Part shown: positions 48,201-57,937 of the stretch, in pieces
Position numbering within the stretch: the first letter of the stretch is position 1
Layout: each line of letters begins with the position of its first letter
DNA from: Stenotrophomonas sp. BIGb0135
GTDB lineage: Bacteria > Pseudomonadota > Gammaproteobacteria > Xanthomonadales > Xanthomonadaceae
Assembly: GCF_024810105.1 (NCBI RefSeq)
Contig: NZ_JANUDX010000005.1
Coordinates: 1-64,000 of the forward strand
Direction: 5' to 3'
DNA: 64,000 bases
The notes under the pieces: model-generated
Told to the model about the DNA's origin: nothing
Seen by the model: the letters and a program-made list of their open reading frames with translations, nothing else
Database searches by the model: none
Position numbers and translations under genes: made by a program

Positions 48201-49173
48201 GGCCGGCCTTGGGCTTGCCGCCGCGGCCGGTCGCGCCTTCATCGCGGATCTCACCGCCCGCACCGGTGGCCGCGCCCGGGAACGGGGCGATCGCGGTCGG
48301 GTGGTTGTGCGTTTCCACCTTGATGCAGAACGCCGAATCGACCACCGCCTCGCTGCGGTACTGGCCGCTGGCCGGGTCCGGGCGATAGCGCGCGGCCGGG
48401 AAGCCGGCGACCACCGCCGCGTTGTCGCTGTACGCGCTCAACGTGTGCTGCGGGGTCTGCTGGTGGGTGTTCTTGATCATCCGGAACAGCGAATGCGACT
48501 GGTCGGCGCCGTCGATGGTCCAGCTGGCATTGAAGATCTTGTGCCGGCAGTGCTCGGAGTTGGCCTGCGCGAACATCATCAGTTCCACGTCCGACGGCTG
48601 CCGGCCCAGTTCGCCGAAGCGCTGGCGCAGGTAGTCGATCTCGTCCTGGGCCATGGCCAGGCCGAGGCGGCGGTTGGCCGCTTCCAGGTCGTCCAGGGCG
48701 ATGCGTTCCAGCTCGCCGCGCGCCGGCGCGCTGAACAGCGCCTGGGCCTGGTCGGCCTGGGCCAGCACGGACTGGGTCATCGGGTCGTGCAGCGCGCGGC
48801 TGACCGCGTCCTGCGTGGCCGCATCGGCCGGCCAGCCGGCCAGGTCGATGCGCAGGCCACGTTCCACCCGGCGGATCGGCTGCCCGGCACCGCGGACCAG
48901 CTCGGTGGCCTTGCTCGACCAGGGCGACAGCGTGCCCAACCGCGGGACCACGAACCGCGACACGGCCCCGTCCTCACGCCCGGCCAGGTCCGGCTGGGCC
49001 TCCAGGATCCGGCTCAGGATCGCCGGGTCCGGGGCCGCATCGCCCTCGGTCTGGATGAAGTAGACATGCCAGGCACCGGTGATGCGCAGATCGGCGGCCA
49101 GGGACTGCAGGCGGGATTCAAGACGTTCGCGGCGGAACGGCGAAAGGGCGGATGCGCCCTCGAGGACCATCAT
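45289..49173 (-). CDS. purL: Phosphoribosylformylglycinamidine synthase
   Basis: A 1,294-residue single-chain FGAM synthase (E. coli 1,295), the fourth step of purine synthesis: FGAR + glutamine + ATP to FGAM. N-terminal, linker and two AIRS-like halves are present, e.g. [38 protein letters not shown] and [17 protein letters not shown]. The C-terminal glutaminase domain has [15 protein letters not shown] with the nucleophilic Cys and the closing [10 protein letters not shown] use ATG 49173 (product [13 protein letters not shown]), with the ATG at 49170 equally possible; longer forms reach into the upstream region without support. Single-gene unit with its own terminator. Confidence 0.95.
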   Translation of the reverse strand: MMVLEGASALSPFRRERLESRLQSLAADLRITGAWHVYFIQTEGDAAPDPAILSRILEAQPDLAGREDGAVSRFVVPRLGTLSPWSSKATELVRGAGQPIRRVERGLRIDLAGWPADAATQDAVSRALHDPMTQSVLAQADQAQALFSAPARGELERIALDDLEAANRRLGLAMAQDEIDYLRQRFGELGRQPSDVELMMFAQANSEHCRHKIFNASWTIDGADQSHSLFRMIKNTHQQTPQHTLSAYSDNAAVVAGFPAARYRPDPASGQYRSEAVVDSAFCIKVETHNHPTAIAPFPGAATGAGGEIRDEGATGRGGKPKAGLTGFSVSHLRIPTLPQPWEAPRALNPRMAPALDIMLDGPLGGAAFNNEFGRPNLLGYFRSFELPEGQGLTRAYDKPIMLAGGLGAIDQNQVEKLRLQPGDAVIVLGGPAMLIGLGGGAASSVASGESAEDLDFASVQRDNPEMERRCQEVIDRCVALGLDNPIRWFHDVGAGGLSNAIPELLHDSGVGGVIDLGKVPSDDPSLSPMQLWCNESQERYVLGVPQARLAEFAALCARERCPFAAVGVATAEERLVVAYGATVDAIPADAPIDLPMDVLFGKAPKMHRDTAHPAAPRWPALKTAGLDLHEAGLRVLAHPSVASKNFLVTIGDRSVGGLTAREQMIGPWQLPLANVAITLAGFDTLAGEAMAIGERTPLALLDAAASARMAVGEAITNLCAAPVDALETVKLSANWMAAAGHDGEDALLYDAVRAVGMELCPQLDLSIPVGKDSLSMQAQWQADGQAHKSVSPVSLVISAFAPVADASGQLTPLLDRDTDSELWLIGLGAGKQRLGGSILAQVHADHSALPAFAGAVPDLDDAQRLRAFFELIRDARQAGLLLAYHDRSDGGAFAALCEMAFASRLGLDITLDAWGDDPFRSLFNEELGAVVQIAKEDRAAFADLVERHALTECAQRIARPTTAPVVRVSLQGESLVEWRWEALFDAWWSVTHAMQKLRDNPDSADQERAVARSFNAPGLKPKLTFDLNEDVAMPFINTGARPRVAVLREQGVNGQIEMANIFERAGFDAFDVHMSDLIDGRVALSDFTGLAACGGFSYGDVLGAGRGWATSVLERSALRDAFAAFFARGDSFALGVCNGCQMMSQLKDIIPGAEHWPQFRRNRSEQFEARTALLEVVESPSILLRGMAGSRLPVAVAHGEGQAVFATAVDQAAARVSLRYVDGDGNVATQYPLNPNGSPDGITGLTSTDGRVTIMMPHPERTPRALNLSWRPSDWQGDSPWLRMFRNARVWCG

Positions 49174-49310
49174 GTCCGGGGAACCGTGGTTGGGAACGGG
49201 GCCCACCATTGTACCCAAGTCCGCTCCCGGGGCTGCCCCGGCGGGTAGGCGGCCGGCCCGGTCTTCACGGCCGAACCTTGCGCTGGCTCACGGATTGATC
49301 CGGGAATGCA

Positions 49311-49324
49311 TGACAACGTTATCA
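49311..49324. promoter_or_regulatory. Imperfect palindrome in the purL/chitinase divergent region
   Basis: TGACAACGTTATCA is nearly self-complementary (one mismatched pair) and sits 129 bases before the chitinase start in a 279-base divergent spacer otherwise free of clear signals. It may be an operator for either gene; the evidence is only the symmetry. Confidence 0.25.
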
Positions 49325-49452
49325 CCACCTGGCCCACGGCCAGGTCCTTGTCCGCCCCCTGCTGTTGCCGGCCTCTCCCCGGCGCCCGGACCTGCTGCAC
49401 GCGGGCCGCCCCACCCGGCGGCCCGCGCCCATCACTAGATCGGAGTAAGACC

Positions 49453-51558
49453 ATGCCTGACCCGATGATGCGCAGTGCGGTGACATCGATATCCCTCCAT
49501 GCGGCGGGCCGCCGCAAACGCTGGTTGCTGGCCCTGGCCCTGGCAACGGCGGCCACCACGCCCACCCTCGCGCTGGCCGCCAACTGTACCGGCGCGCCGG
49601 AATGGAACCCGGCGGTGATCTACCTCTCCGGCACCACCCTGCAGAAGGGCGGCGTGCTGTACCGGGCCAACCAGGACATCTGGAACGCCCCGCCCGACCA
49701 CCCGGCCGGTGCGCCGTACTACACCAACCTCGGCGCCTGCGATGGCAGCGGCAGCAACCAGCCGCCCAGCGTCAGCCTGACCTCGCCCAGTGCCGGGGCC
49801 AGCTTCAGCGCCGGCAGCAGCATCACCGTCAGTGCCAACGCCAGCGACAGCGATGGCACCGTGAGCAAGGTGGAGTTCTTCCGCGGCGGCACCTCGCTGG
49901 GCATCGACACCAGCGCGCCGTACAGCGTGACGTGGACCAACGCGAGCGCCGGCAGCCACACCTTCAAGGCGGTGGCCACCGACAACAACAACGCGGTGAC
50001 CTCCTCGGCCACGGTCAGCGTGACCGTCACCGCGGCCAGCAACGACACCACCCCACCCAGCGTCCCCGGCGGGCTGGCTGCGCCGTCGAAGACCGCCACC
50101 ACGGTCAACCTGGCCTGGAGTGCGGCCACCGACAACAGCGGCGGCAGCGGCGTGGCCGGCTACGACGTGTACCGCAACGGCAGCCTGGTCGGCTCGCCCA
50201 GCGCCACCCAGTACACCGATGGCGGCCTCACCGCCAGCACCGCGTACACCTACACCGTGCGTGCGCGCGACAACGCCGGCAACGCCTCGGCACAGAGCGG
50301 CGCGATCAGCGTGACCACCTCGGCCGGCGGCGGCGGTGGCGGTGCCAAGCGGGTGATCGGCTACTTCACCCAGTGGGGCATCTACGGGCGCAACTACCGG
50401 GTCAAGAACATCGACACCAGTGGCTCGGCCGCACGCCTGACCCACATCAACTACGCCTTCGGCAACGTGCGCAACAACCGCTGCGAAGTGGGCGTCACCC
50501 AGGCCTCGGACCCGAACACCGGCGTGGGCGGGGACGCCTTCGCCGATTACACCAAGGCCTTCGGTGCCGGCGAGAGCGTGAGCGGTGGCGCCGATACCTG
50601 GGACCAGCCGCTGCGTGGCAACTGGAACCAGCTCAAGCAGCTCAAGGCCAAGCACCCGAACGTGAAGGTGCTGATCTCGCTGGGCGGCTGGACCTGGTCG
50701 CGCGGCTTCTCCAGCGCGGCACAGCCGGCCAACCGCCAGGCCTTCGTGGCCTCGTGCATCGATGCCTACATCAAAGGCAACCTGCCGGTCACCGACGGCG
50801 CCGGTGGCGTGGGCGCGGCGGCCGGCGTGTTCGACGGCATCGACATCGACTGGGAATACCCGGTGGCCTGCGGGCTGAGCTGCGGCACCCCGGCCGACAA
50901 CGCCAACTACACCGCGCTGCTGGCCGAGTTCCGCCGCCAGCTCGATGCGGTGCGTCCGGGGTTGTTGCTGACGGTGGCGGTGGGCGCGGGCATCGACAAG
51001 GTGCGGGTGACCGACCCGGCCGCGTACCACCCGTACCTGGACTTCATCAACGTGATGACCTACGACTTCCACGGTGCGTGGGACCCGCAGACCAACCATC
51101 ACTCGGCGTTGTTCGATTCCCCGGCCGATCCGTCCACCGGTGACCAGAAGCTCTACAACAGCAACGATGCGATGGAGGCCTTCCTCAGCCGCGGTGTGCC
51201 GGCGTCCAAGTTGAACCTCGGCATCGGCTACTACGGGCGTGGCTGGACGGGCGTGGCCAGTGGCAACAACGGCCTGTACAAGAGCGCGAGCGGCGCGGCG
51301 CCGGGCACTTACGAGGCCGGCATCGAAGACTGGAAGGTGCTCAAGAACCTGGCCTGGCCGGGCTATACCGACACCGTCGCCAAGGCCACGTGGATCTCCA
51401 ACGGCACCACCTTCTGGAGCTTCGACACCCCGGCGATGGTCACCGAGAAGATGGGCTACGTGAAGGCCCAGGGGCTGGGCGGCGCGTTCTTCTGGGAGTT
51501 CAGCGGCGATGATGCGCAGGGCACGCTGACCAAGGCGGTCAGCGACGGCCTGAACTGA
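49453..51558 (+). CDS. chiA: Secreted chitinase, GH18, with chitin-binding, Ig-like and FnIII domains
   Basis: A 701-residue modular enzyme. ATG 49453 (GGAG seven bases upstream) starts a long signal peptide ending about ALAA (residue 43). A CBM5/12 chitin-binding module follows (WNPAVIYLSGT, about 45-96), then an Ig-like domain (104-193), a fibronectin III domain (200-291), a Gly-rich linker and the GH18 barrel (298-701). The catalytic motif is DGIDIDWE (461-468) with Glu468 as acid; SLGGWTWS and MTYDFHGAWD are also typical. It splits chitin in the surroundings, of use against fungi and for feeding. Export through the xps type II system in this window is likely. Confidence 0.95.
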   Translation: MPDPMMRSAVTSISLHAAGRRKRWLLALALATAATTPTLALAANCTGAPEWNPAVIYLSGTTLQKGGVLYRANQDIWNAPPDHPAGAPYYTNLGACDGSGSNQPPSVSLTSPSAGASFSAGSSITVSANASDSDGTVSKVEFFRGGTSLGIDTSAPYSVTWTNASAGSHTFKAVATDNNNAVTSSATVSVTVTAASNDTTPPSVPGGLAAPSKTATTVNLAWSAATDNSGGSGVAGYDVYRNGSLVGSPSATQYTDGGLTASTAYTYTVRARDNAGNASAQSGAISVTTSAGGGGGGAKRVIGYFTQWGIYGRNYRVKNIDTSGSAARLTHINYAFGNVRNNRCEVGVTQASDPNTGVGGDAFADYTKAFGAGESVSGGADTWDQPLRGNWNQLKQLKAKHPNVKVLISLGGWTWSRGFSSAAQPANRQAFVASCIDAYIKGNLPVTDGAGGVGAAAGVFDGIDIDWEYPVACGLSCGTPADNANYTALLAEFRRQLDAVRPGLLLTVAVGAGIDKVRVTDPAAYHPYLDFINVMTYDFHGAWDPQTNHHSALFDSPADPSTGDQKLYNSNDAMEAFLSRGVPASKLNLGIGYYGRGWTGVASGNNGLYKSASGAAPGTYEAGIEDWKVLKNLAWPGYTDTVAKATWISNGTTFWSFDTPAMVTEKMGYVKAQGLGGAFFWEFSGDDAQGTLTKAVSDGLN

Positions 51559-51595
51559 CCGGGCGCCGGCCCCTGACCGGGCCTACCCCGTAACG

Positions 51596-51630
51596 ACAAC
51601 GCCCCGGCCATGCCGGGGCGTTGTTGGTTT
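51596..51630. terminator. Bidirectional terminator between chitinase and dsbC
   Basis: A stem of about 12 bp (ACAACGCCCCGGC / GCCGGGGCGTTGT) with a three-base loop is followed by TGGTTT on the plus strand and by CGTTACGG on the minus. It serves convergent genes, stronger for the chitinase. Confidence 0.8.
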
Positions 51631-52424
51631 CAGCGGCTGCCGCCGGCGGAGATCCGCTCCAGCGCGGCCTTCATCTGCGCCGGCGGGACGTAGCCACCGA
51701 GCTGGGTGCCATCGGCGGCGAAGATCGCCGGGGTGCCGTTGACGCCGATCTGCTGGCCCAGCGTGTACTGCATGGCCACCGGGTTGGTGCAGTTCTTCGG
51801 CGCGACCGGCTTGCCGGTCTTGGCCGCGGTCAACGCCTGCTTGCGGTCGTCGGCACACCACACCGAGATCATGTCGGTGTAATCCTGGCTGCCCAGGCCC
51901 ATGCGCGGGAAGGCGAGGTATTCCACGCTGATCCCGTTGCGGTTGAGCTCGGCGATGTCCTGGTGCAGCTTGCGGCAGTAGCCGCACTCGATATCGGTGA
52001 ACACGCTGACCGTGTACTTCGCATTGGGCGCGGCGAACACGATGCGCTCGCTTCGCGGCACCTTCGCCAGCAGCTTCTGGCGGTAGGACAGCAGGCCCGC
52101 ACTGCTCACCGGCGCCTTGTTCTGGATGTCGTAGGGCTGGGACTGCATCAGGTAGCGCCCGTCATCGGACACGTACAGCACCTGGCCGCCGACCAGCACT
52201 TCGCGGAAGCCGGGGAACGGCGCTGCACCGATGAAGTCCGGCTGGAACTTCGGGTCCAGGGTCAGCAGCGCGCTGCGCACGCGCTGGTCGGCAGTGCCGC
52301 CGGCCGAGGCGGCCGTGCTGGCCGGGGCCGCGGCGCCCTTGCTGGCGGCCGGAGCGGAGGGCTGCTGCGCACAGGCAGTCAGGCTGAGCGCGCCGAGGAG
52401 CGCGGCAAAGGCAACACGGAGCAT
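51630..52424 (-). CDS. dsbC: DsbC-like disulfide isomerase, possibly a lipoprotein
   Basis: A 264-residue periplasmic protein. The thioredoxin-fold active site CGYC (147-150) is set in VSVFTDIECGYCRKLHQDI, as in DsbC, and GVNGTPAIFAADG holds the cis-Pro. The N-terminal dimerisation domain covers about 46-110. A second Cys pair (near 188 and 210) is in the DsbC positions. Unusually, the signal peptide ends in LTAC (Cys18), a lipobox, and a 25-residue Ala/Pro/Ser linker follows, so it may be tethered to a membrane, while E. coli DsbC is soluble. It lies beside xerD, as in E. coli. Likely helpers of DsbD for reduction are not in this window. Confidence 0.88.
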   Translation of the reverse strand: MLRVAFAALLGALSLTACAQQPSAPAASKGAAAPASTAASAGGTADQRVRSALLTLDPKFQPDFIGAAPFPGFREVLVGGQVLYVSDDGRYLMQSQPYDIQNKAPVSSAGLLSYRQKLLAKVPRSERIVFAAPNAKYTVSVFTDIECGYCRKLHQDIAELNRNGISVEYLAFPRMGLGSQDYTDMISVWCADDRKQALTAAKTGKPVAPKNCTNPVAMQYTLGQQIGVNGTPAIFAADGTQLGGYVPPAQMKAALERISAGGSR

Positions 52425-52531
52425 CGAGCGATCCGGGGGGAAAGAAGGTAGCGCTGATTCTCGCACAGCCACCCGGCGCCGCAGCTGGACCGCGACGGAA
52501 CAGTGACGTGCAGCGGCTCCCGCCACCGCAC

Positions 52532-53509
52532 TCAGCCCCGTGGGTGGTGCTTGGCGTGCAGCTTCTGCAGGTGTTCACGCGCCACCAGGGTGTAGATCTG
52601 GGTGGTGGACAGCGAACTGTGCCCCAGCAGCATCTGCAGCGCGCGCAGGTCCGCGCCGCGGTTGAGCAGATGGGTGGCGAAGCTGTGGCGCAACCCATGC
52701 GGACTGATCCGCACCGGGTCGATCCCGGCCAGCACCGCGTACTTCTTGACCAGTCCCCAGAACTGCTGGCGGCTGAGCGGCTCCAGCGAGGGGGCCAGGA
52801 ACATCGGCACCGCGCCGTCGGCGGCCACCGGCACCGCCCGCTTGCCGGCCAGCAACGGCCGCGACTCGGCCAGGTAGCGTTCCAGCCAGTGCTGCGACTC
52901 CTCGCCCAGCGGCACCAGCCGCTCCTTGCTGCCCTTGCCGGTCACCCGCAGCACGCCCTGGCGCAGGTTGACCGCGTTGGCGGGCAACTGCACCAGTTCG
53001 CTGACCCGCAAGCCGGCCGCGTACATCAGCTCCAGCATCGCCCGGTCGCGCAGGCCCAGGGGCGTCTCCACGTCCGGTGCGCCCAGCAGCGCGTCGATCT
53101 GGCTCTCGGCCAAGGCCTTGGGCAGCAGGCGGGGCAACTGCGGCGGATCCAGCAGGGCGCTGGGGTCCTCGTTGCGCTGACCGCGGCGCACCGCATCGGC
53201 GAAGAACGCGCGCAGCGCCGACAACAGCCGTGCGTTGCTGCGCGGCGACCAGCCATGCCGCGCCCGCCAGGCCAGGTAGTCGAACAACCCCGCGCGGTCG
53301 ATTGCCCCCAGCCCGCCGCCCGCCCCATCGCGCCAGCGCGCTACCCCTTCCAGATCGCGCCGATAGCTGTCCAGGCTGGCCCGCGCCAGGCCATGCTCGG
53401 CCCAGATCGCATCGAGGAAACGCTGGATCAGGATGTTGTCGTCATCGCGCAACGGCGGAAGCTGCTGGACCAACTGGCGGCGCAGCGCGGGAGTGGAGGC
53501 ATCGGACAT
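52532..53509 (-). CDS. xerD: Site-specific tyrosine recombinase XerD
   Basis: A 325-residue tyrosine recombinase for chromosome dimer resolution at dif with XerC and FtsK. The full catalytic set is visible: Arg168 (AAGLRVSEL), Lys192 (GKGSKER), His271/Arg274 ([10 protein letters not shown]), His297 (LLGHSS) and nucleophile Tyr306 (TQIYT). An N-terminal core-binding SAM-like domain covers 22-115. ATG 53509 gives the usual length; the upstream in-frame extension is not conserved-looking. The neighbouring dsbC gene is the known xerD companion, which favours XerD over XerC. Confidence 0.93.
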   Translation of the reverse strand: MSDASTPALRRQLVQQLPPLRDDDNILIQRFLDAIWAEHGLARASLDSYRRDLEGVARWRDGAGGGLGAIDRAGLFDYLAWRARHGWSPRSNARLLSALRAFFADAVRRGQRNEDPSALLDPPQLPRLLPKALAESQIDALLGAPDVETPLGLRDRAMLELMYAAGLRVSELVQLPANAVNLRQGVLRVTGKGSKERLVPLGEESQHWLERYLAESRPLLAGKRAVPVAADGAVPMFLAPSLEPLSRQQFWGLVKKYAVLAGIDPVRISPHGLRHSFATHLLNRGADLRALQMLLGHSSLSTTQIYTLVAREHLQKLHAKHHPRG

Positions 53510-53579
53510 GCCGCCAGCATACGGAGCGACGCCGGCCGCGGCCATCGAAGCCGCGCCGATGCACAGGTATGCTCGGCCG

Positions 53580-54056
53580 ATGGCCACCACCCCCGCTCCC
53601 GCCGCGCGCACCGACCGCCCCGCCAGCCAGCTGCTGTGGCGCCTGCTGGCCCTGCTCTACGACCTGTTCCCGGCACTGGCGCTGTGGATGCTGGTCGGCA
53701 CCCTGTTCACCGTGGCCTATACGCTGTCCGGCCATGCCGAACGCGAGAACATCCCGGCCTTCAGCGCCCTGCAATGGGTGCTCTGGCTGTGCTGCTGGAT
53801 CGTCACCGGCGTGTACGCCACGCTCAGCTGGCGCCGCGGCGGCCAGACCCTGGGCATGCGCCCGTGGCGGCTGCAGGTGGTCAACCCCGATGGCAGCGCC
53901 CCGACCCGCCGGCAGCTGTGGCTGCGGTATGCGGTGGGTACGCTCTCGGTCCTGCTCGGTGGCCTCGGCCTGTGGTGGGCATTGATCGACCGCCACCGGC
54001 TGGCGTGGCATGACCGTGCCAGCGGCACCCGGATCCGGCGCCTGCCCAAGCGCTGA
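53580..54056 (+). CDS. RDD family membrane protein
   Basis: A 158-residue inner-membrane protein with three hydrophobic segments. It has the RDD pattern: [15 protein letters not shown] early (Arg and Asp of the name), [15 protein letters not shown] in the middle, and [12 protein letters not shown] at the end. The function of most RDD proteins is unknown; some affect ion or osmotic balance. The ATG at 53580 is chosen because the domain starts soon after; an in-frame ATG at 53559 is possible. It diverges from xerD with 70 bases between and ends in a convergent hairpin with lptG. Confidence 0.85.
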   Translation: MATTPAPAARTDRPASQLLWRLLALLYDLFPALALWMLVGTLFTVAYTLSGHAERENIPAFSALQWVLWLCCWIVTGVYATLSWRRGGQTLGMRPWRLQVVNPDGSAPTRRQLWLRYAVGTLSVLLGGLGLWWALIDRHRLAWHDRASGTRIRRLPKR

Positions 54057-54075
54057 TCCCGCCGCCGGGATCAGC
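54052..54075. terminator. Convergent hairpin between the RDD gene and lptG
   Basis: A 9-bp perfect stem GCTGATCCC / GGGATCAGC with a six-base loop begins at the RDD stop codon and ends seven bases before the lptG stop. There is no T tract, so it may only be a weak or bidirectional terminator. Confidence 0.5.
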
Positions 54076-54081
54076 CCGGCC

Positions 54082-55188
54082 TCATCCGGACTTGCGTCGG
54101 AACAGCATCCCCGACACCGCCAGCATCACGATCGGTGGCAGCGCGTAGGCAATGCGGTAATCGAACTTCAGCGCGCCGGCCATGCGCCCGAAGAACAACT
54201 GCAGCAGCCAGAAGCCCAGTGCGAACAGGATGCCCAGGAACAGGCGCTTGCCCATGCCGCCGCTGCGCAGCGAGCCGAAGGCGAACGGCACCGCCGCCAG
54301 GCACAGCGCCAGCACGTTGACCGGGTAGAACCAGCGGCTCCAGTAGATGTCCTCGTAATCGCGCGCATCCAGCCCGTTGCGCTTGCGGTACTCGATGCTG
54401 GTGCGCAGGTCCATCGCGGTCAGGTTGCGCGGCTTGGAAATGCCGCTGGCCAGCGCCGCCGCATCCAGCCGTGAATTCCACGGCTCGGACTCGACCGTTT
54501 CACGCGTGGCCGAACGCTCGCCAAAGGTATCCCGGCGCACTTTCTTCAGCACCCAGCCATCACTGCCATGCTCGGCCGACCCGGCATAGGTCAACGAGGC
54601 AAGCCGGCCATCGTCGCCGATCTTGTACAGGCGCACGTCGCGCAGCACCAGCTTGGTCCCGCCACCGGGCAACAGCTGCTCATCGCCCGCGCCCGCATTG
54701 AGGAACGTATCGCCCTCGCGCGCCCAGACGCCCGAGTAACGCGCCACGGCCATGCTGTTGCCCCACTTGGCGCTCATCTTGATGTCGTCGGCACGGCTCT
54801 GCGCCCACGGCGCCAGCGTCTCGCCGCTGAACACCATCACCGCCGTCAGCAACGACAGCGCGATCGCCACCGATGCGCTCAGACGCTTGCGCGACAGGCC
54901 CAGCGCGCGCAGCGCGGTCAACTCGGAGGTCGCCGCCAGCTGGCCCAGGCCCATCAGCGAGCCGATCACAGCCGCCGTCGGGAAGAAGGTGTAGGCCCGG
55001 CGCGGCACCGTGTACAGCACCCAGGCCGCCGCATGGCCCAGCGTATAGCTGCCCTTGCCCACGTCCTTGAACTCGCCGGAGAACGCCATCACCACGTCCA
55101 GGCCCACCAGCACCGCCCAGGTCAGCAGGACGGTGCTGAACACCGCCCGGCCCAGGTAAACGTCAAACCGCATCGGGCGAAGCTTCAT
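54082..55188 (-). CDS. lptG: LPS export permease LptG
   Basis: A 368-residue inner-membrane protein of the LptB2FG ABC transporter, which extracts LPS from the inner membrane. Six membrane helices in a 3+3 layout enclose a periplasmic jellyroll (about 140-270). RFDVYLGRAVFSTVLLTWAV opens it, and SELTALRALGLS is the coupling helix to LptB. The last quarter has FPVNVLALCLAAVPFAFGS-type sequence. The ATG overlaps the lptF stop by four bases. Confidence 0.95.
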   Translation of the reverse strand: MKLRPMRFDVYLGRAVFSTVLLTWAVLVGLDVVMAFSGEFKDVGKGSYTLGHAAAWVLYTVPRRAYTFFPTAAVIGSLMGLGQLAATSELTALRALGLSRKRLSASVAIALSLLTAVMVFSGETLAPWAQSRADDIKMSAKWGNSMAVARYSGVWAREGDTFLNAGAGDEQLLPGGGTKLVLRDVRLYKIGDDGRLASLTYAGSAEHGSDGWVLKKVRRDTFGERSATRETVESEPWNSRLDAAALASGISKPRNLTAMDLRTSIEYRKRNGLDARDYEDIYWSRWFYPVNVLALCLAAVPFAFGSLRSGGMGKRLFLGILFALGFWLLQLFFGRMAGALKFDYRIAYALPPIVMLAVSGMLFRRKSG

Positions 55189-56264
55189 GCGGTCCTCCGC
55201 GGGCGCGACAGCTTGCCATCACGCAGGTACATCCAGATCGCCAGCGCCAGCAGTGGCAGGCTCAGCCACCACAGTCCGACGCTGCCGGACAATTTGCCAT
55301 CGGCGATCCAGCGCGTGCCGATGAACATCAGGTTCATGCCCACCATGTAGGCCAGGAAGGCCAGCATCATGCGGCCGTAGCGCTGTTGCCGCGGCGAGCT
55401 GCGCGCCAGCGGCAGGGTCATCAGCGCGAAGGCCAGCGCGATCAGCGGCGGGGTGATCCGCGAGTGCAGCTGCGCCTGCGCGGCCGGGCGTTCATCGCCG
55501 AACAGCCGGCTGGTCGGCAGCAGCTCCGGGTCGTCCTTCTCGCGGGTATCGGCGCCGTCGGGCATGGCCACGTCGTTGCGCGCGAAGGTCATCAGGCGGT
55601 AGTCCAGCGCGCCGGCGGCCGGCCCTTCCACCTGGTGGCCATCTTCCAGCTCCAGATAGCGTTGGCGGGCGCCCTCGAAGAACATCCGGCCGCGGTCGGC
55701 CGAGACCACCTCGATGCGGTCGTCCTTCTGGCGCTGCATGAACACCTTGCCCAGCTGTGTGCCATCGGGCGACACCGAGGACAGGTAGACCACCCCGCCG
55801 TTGGGCAGCGTGGTGAACTTGCCCGACTCCAGCCCGGCCATGACCACGCTGCGGTTGGCTTCCTCGATCATGGTCTCGCCGGTGCGGTCGGCCCACGGCC
55901 CCAGCCACAGCGAGCACAGCCCGATCAGGGCCACCACCGGCAGCACCAGCATCAGCACCGGGCGCAGCAGCCGCTTGGGCCCCACCCCGATGGCGGTCAG
56001 CACCGCCATTTCCGAGTCCCGGTACAGGCGGGCCGTGGCCAGCAGCAGGCCCAGCATCAGCGCCAGGGGCAGGATCAGCGGCATGTACACGATGAACTGC
56101 AGGCCCAGCTGGGAGAACAGCAGGCGGGCGGGCAGCCGGCCATCGGCGATGTTGCCGAGGATGTCCACCAGGACACCGCCGACGCTCACCACCAGCAATA
56201 CGATGAGGGTGGCCAGGAAACTCTGGACGAAATCACGCAGGAGATAGCGATCGAGCTTCGACAT
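55185..56264 (-). CDS. lptF: LPS export permease LptF
   Basis: A 359-residue partner of LptG with the same 3+3 helix plan and a periplasmic beta-jellyroll at about 145-265. The start MSKLDRYLLRDFVQSFLATL is typical, as is DSEMAVLTAIGVGPKRLL, the coupling helix that contacts LptB. ATG 56264 is used; the frame stays open upstream but crosses the pepA promoter region. LptB, LptC and LptA are not in this window. lptF-lptG and pepA are divergent, as in E. coli. Confidence 0.95.
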   Translation of the reverse strand: MSKLDRYLLRDFVQSFLATLIVLLVVSVGGVLVDILGNIADGRLPARLLFSQLGLQFIVYMPLILPLALMLGLLLATARLYRDSEMAVLTAIGVGPKRLLRPVLMLVLPVVALIGLCSLWLGPWADRTGETMIEEANRSVVMAGLESGKFTTLPNGGVVYLSSVSPDGTQLGKVFMQRQKDDRIEVVSADRGRMFFEGARQRYLELEDGHQVEGPAAGALDYRLMTFARNDVAMPDGADTREKDDPELLPTSRLFGDERPAAQAQLHSRITPPLIALAFALMTLPLARSSPRQQRYGRMMLAFLAYMVGMNLMFIGTRWIADGKLSGSVGLWWLSLPLLALAIWMYLRDGKLSRPRRTA

Positions 56265-56368
56265 GGGGCGGTGGTTTAAACTCTCGGATTCGTTCGCGGT
56301 GCTGCCCAGTCTACTGACGGGACGTAAACAGCTCGCGATTGTACGGATTTGCCAACGGAATCTGATCA

Positions 56369-57853
56369 ATGGCCCTGGAATTCACCCTGAACCACGCAGC
56401 GCCGGCCTCGGCCGCGTTCGATTGCGTCATCGTCGGCGCCTTCGCCGACCAGACCCTGAGCCCGGCGGCGCAGGCCCTGGACACCGCCGCCGGGGGTCGC
56501 CTGTCGGCCCTGCTGGCCCGCGGCGACGTCGGCGGCAAGACCGGCAACACCACGCTGCTGCACGACCTGCCGGGCGTGACCGCTCCGCGCGTGCTGGTGG
56601 TCGGGCTGGGCGAGCCGGCCAAGTTCGGCGTGCCGCAGTACCTCAAGGCGGTGGGCGATGCCAGCCGCGCGCTCAAGGCCGGGGTCAACCACCACGCGCT
56701 GTTCACCCTTAGCGAGCTGGAGGTCAAGGGCCGTGATGCGGCCTGGAACATCCGCCAGGCGATCATCACCGCCGACCACGCCGCCTACCGCTACAGCGCC
56801 ACGCTGGGCAAGAAGAAGGTCGACGAACCCGGCCTGACCACCCTGGCGGTCGCTGGCAGCGACACCGAGGCCCTGGCCCTGGCCCAGGGCCAGGCCATCG
56901 CCGCCGGCGTGCAGTACGCCCGCGAGCTGGGCAACCTGCCGCCGAACGTCTGCACCCCGGCCTACCTGGCCGAGTCGTCCGTCGCCTTCGCCCAGGCCCA
57001 TGATGGTGCCGAGGCGGAGATCCTGGACGAGGCGCAGATGGAAGCGCTGGGCATGGGCTCGCTGCTGGCCGTGGCCCGCGGCTCGGCCAACCGCCCGCGC
57101 ATGATCGTGCTGAAGTGGCGCAACGGCGGCGACGCCAAGCCCTACGTGCTGGTCGGCAAGGGCATCACCTTCGATACCGGTGGCGTCAACCTGAAGACCC
57201 AGGGCGGCATCGAAGAGATGAAGTACGACATGTGCGGTGGCGCCAACGTCATCGGCACCTTCGTCGCGGCGGTCACCGCCAGGCTGCCGCTGAACCTGGT
57301 GGTGGTGGTGCCGGCGGTCGAGAACGCCATCGACGGCAATGCCTACCGTCCCTCGGACGTGATCACCTCGATGTCGGGCAAGACCATCGAAGTGGGCAAC
57401 ACCGACGCCGAAGGCCGCCTGATCCTGTGCGACGCGCTCACCTACGCGCAGCGCTTCGAGCCGGCCGCGCTGGTCGACGTGGCCACCCTGACCGGCGCCT
57501 GCGTGGTCGCCCTGGGCCACCAGACCGCCGGCCTGATGACCAAGCACGACGACCTGGCCAACGAACTGCTGGCCGCCGGCGAGCACGTGTTCGACCGCGC
57601 CTGGCGCATGCCGCTGTGGGACGAATACCAGCCGATGCTGGATTCGACCTTCGCCGACGTCTACAACATCGGCGGCCGCTGGGCCGGCGCCATCACCGCC
57701 GGCTGCTTCCTGTCGCGCTTCACCGACGGCCAGCGCTGGGCCCACCTGGACATCGCCGGCGTCGCCAGCGACGAAGGCAAGCGGGGCATGGCCACCGGTC
57801 GCCCGGTCGGCCTGCTGAGCCAGTGGCTGCTGGACCAGGCCGCCCGCGCCTGA
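56369..57853 (+). CDS. pepA: Cytosol (leucyl) aminopeptidase PepA
   Basis: A 494-residue M17 aminopeptidase (E. coli PepA 503). The metal and catalytic motifs are [14 protein letters not shown] and [14 protein letters not shown], with [13 protein letters not shown] between. It removes N-terminal residues, leucine preferred, as a hexamer with two metal ions. E. coli PepA is in addition a DNA-binding protein for Xer recombination at cer and carAB control; whether that is so here cannot be seen. It is the first gene of pepA-holC-pmp3-valS and starts 104 bases from lptF, transcribed the other way. Confidence 0.95.
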   Translation: MALEFTLNHAAPASAAFDCVIVGAFADQTLSPAAQALDTAAGGRLSALLARGDVGGKTGNTTLLHDLPGVTAPRVLVVGLGEPAKFGVPQYLKAVGDASRALKAGVNHHALFTLSELEVKGRDAAWNIRQAIITADHAAYRYSATLGKKKVDEPGLTTLAVAGSDTEALALAQGQAIAAGVQYARELGNLPPNVCTPAYLAESSVAFAQAHDGAEAEILDEAQMEALGMGSLLAVARGSANRPRMIVLKWRNGGDAKPYVLVGKGITFDTGGVNLKTQGGIEEMKYDMCGGANVIGTFVAAVTARLPLNLVVVVPAVENAIDGNAYRPSDVITSMSGKTIEVGNTDAEGRLILCDALTYAQRFEPAALVDVATLTGACVVALGHQTAGLMTKHDDLANELLAAGEHVFDRAWRMPLWDEYQPMLDSTFADVYNIGGRWAGAITAGCFLSRFTDGQRWAHLDIAGVASDEGKRGMATGRPVGLLSQWLLDQAARA

Positions 57854-57865
57854 TGCTGTCCCGAT

Positions 57866-57889
57866 CGCGGCCGCCGCACGGCGGCCGCG
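57866..57889 (+). terminator. Hairpin between pepA and holC
   Basis: A 10-bp GC-only stem (CGCGGCCGCC / GGCGGCCGCG) with a four-base loop begins 12 bases past the pepA stop. There is no U tract, so attenuation or RNA stabilisation is as likely as termination. Confidence 0.4.
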
Positions 57890-57937
57890 GTCCTGCCCGG
57901 CCCGCGCCGGGCCTTTCCCTCCGTTCCTGGCCTGCCC

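Noticed and set aside
45397..49248. A 1,283-codon plus-strand frame opposite purL
   Set aside because: A shadow of the purL codon bias; no start signal or motif, and purL is intact on the other strand.
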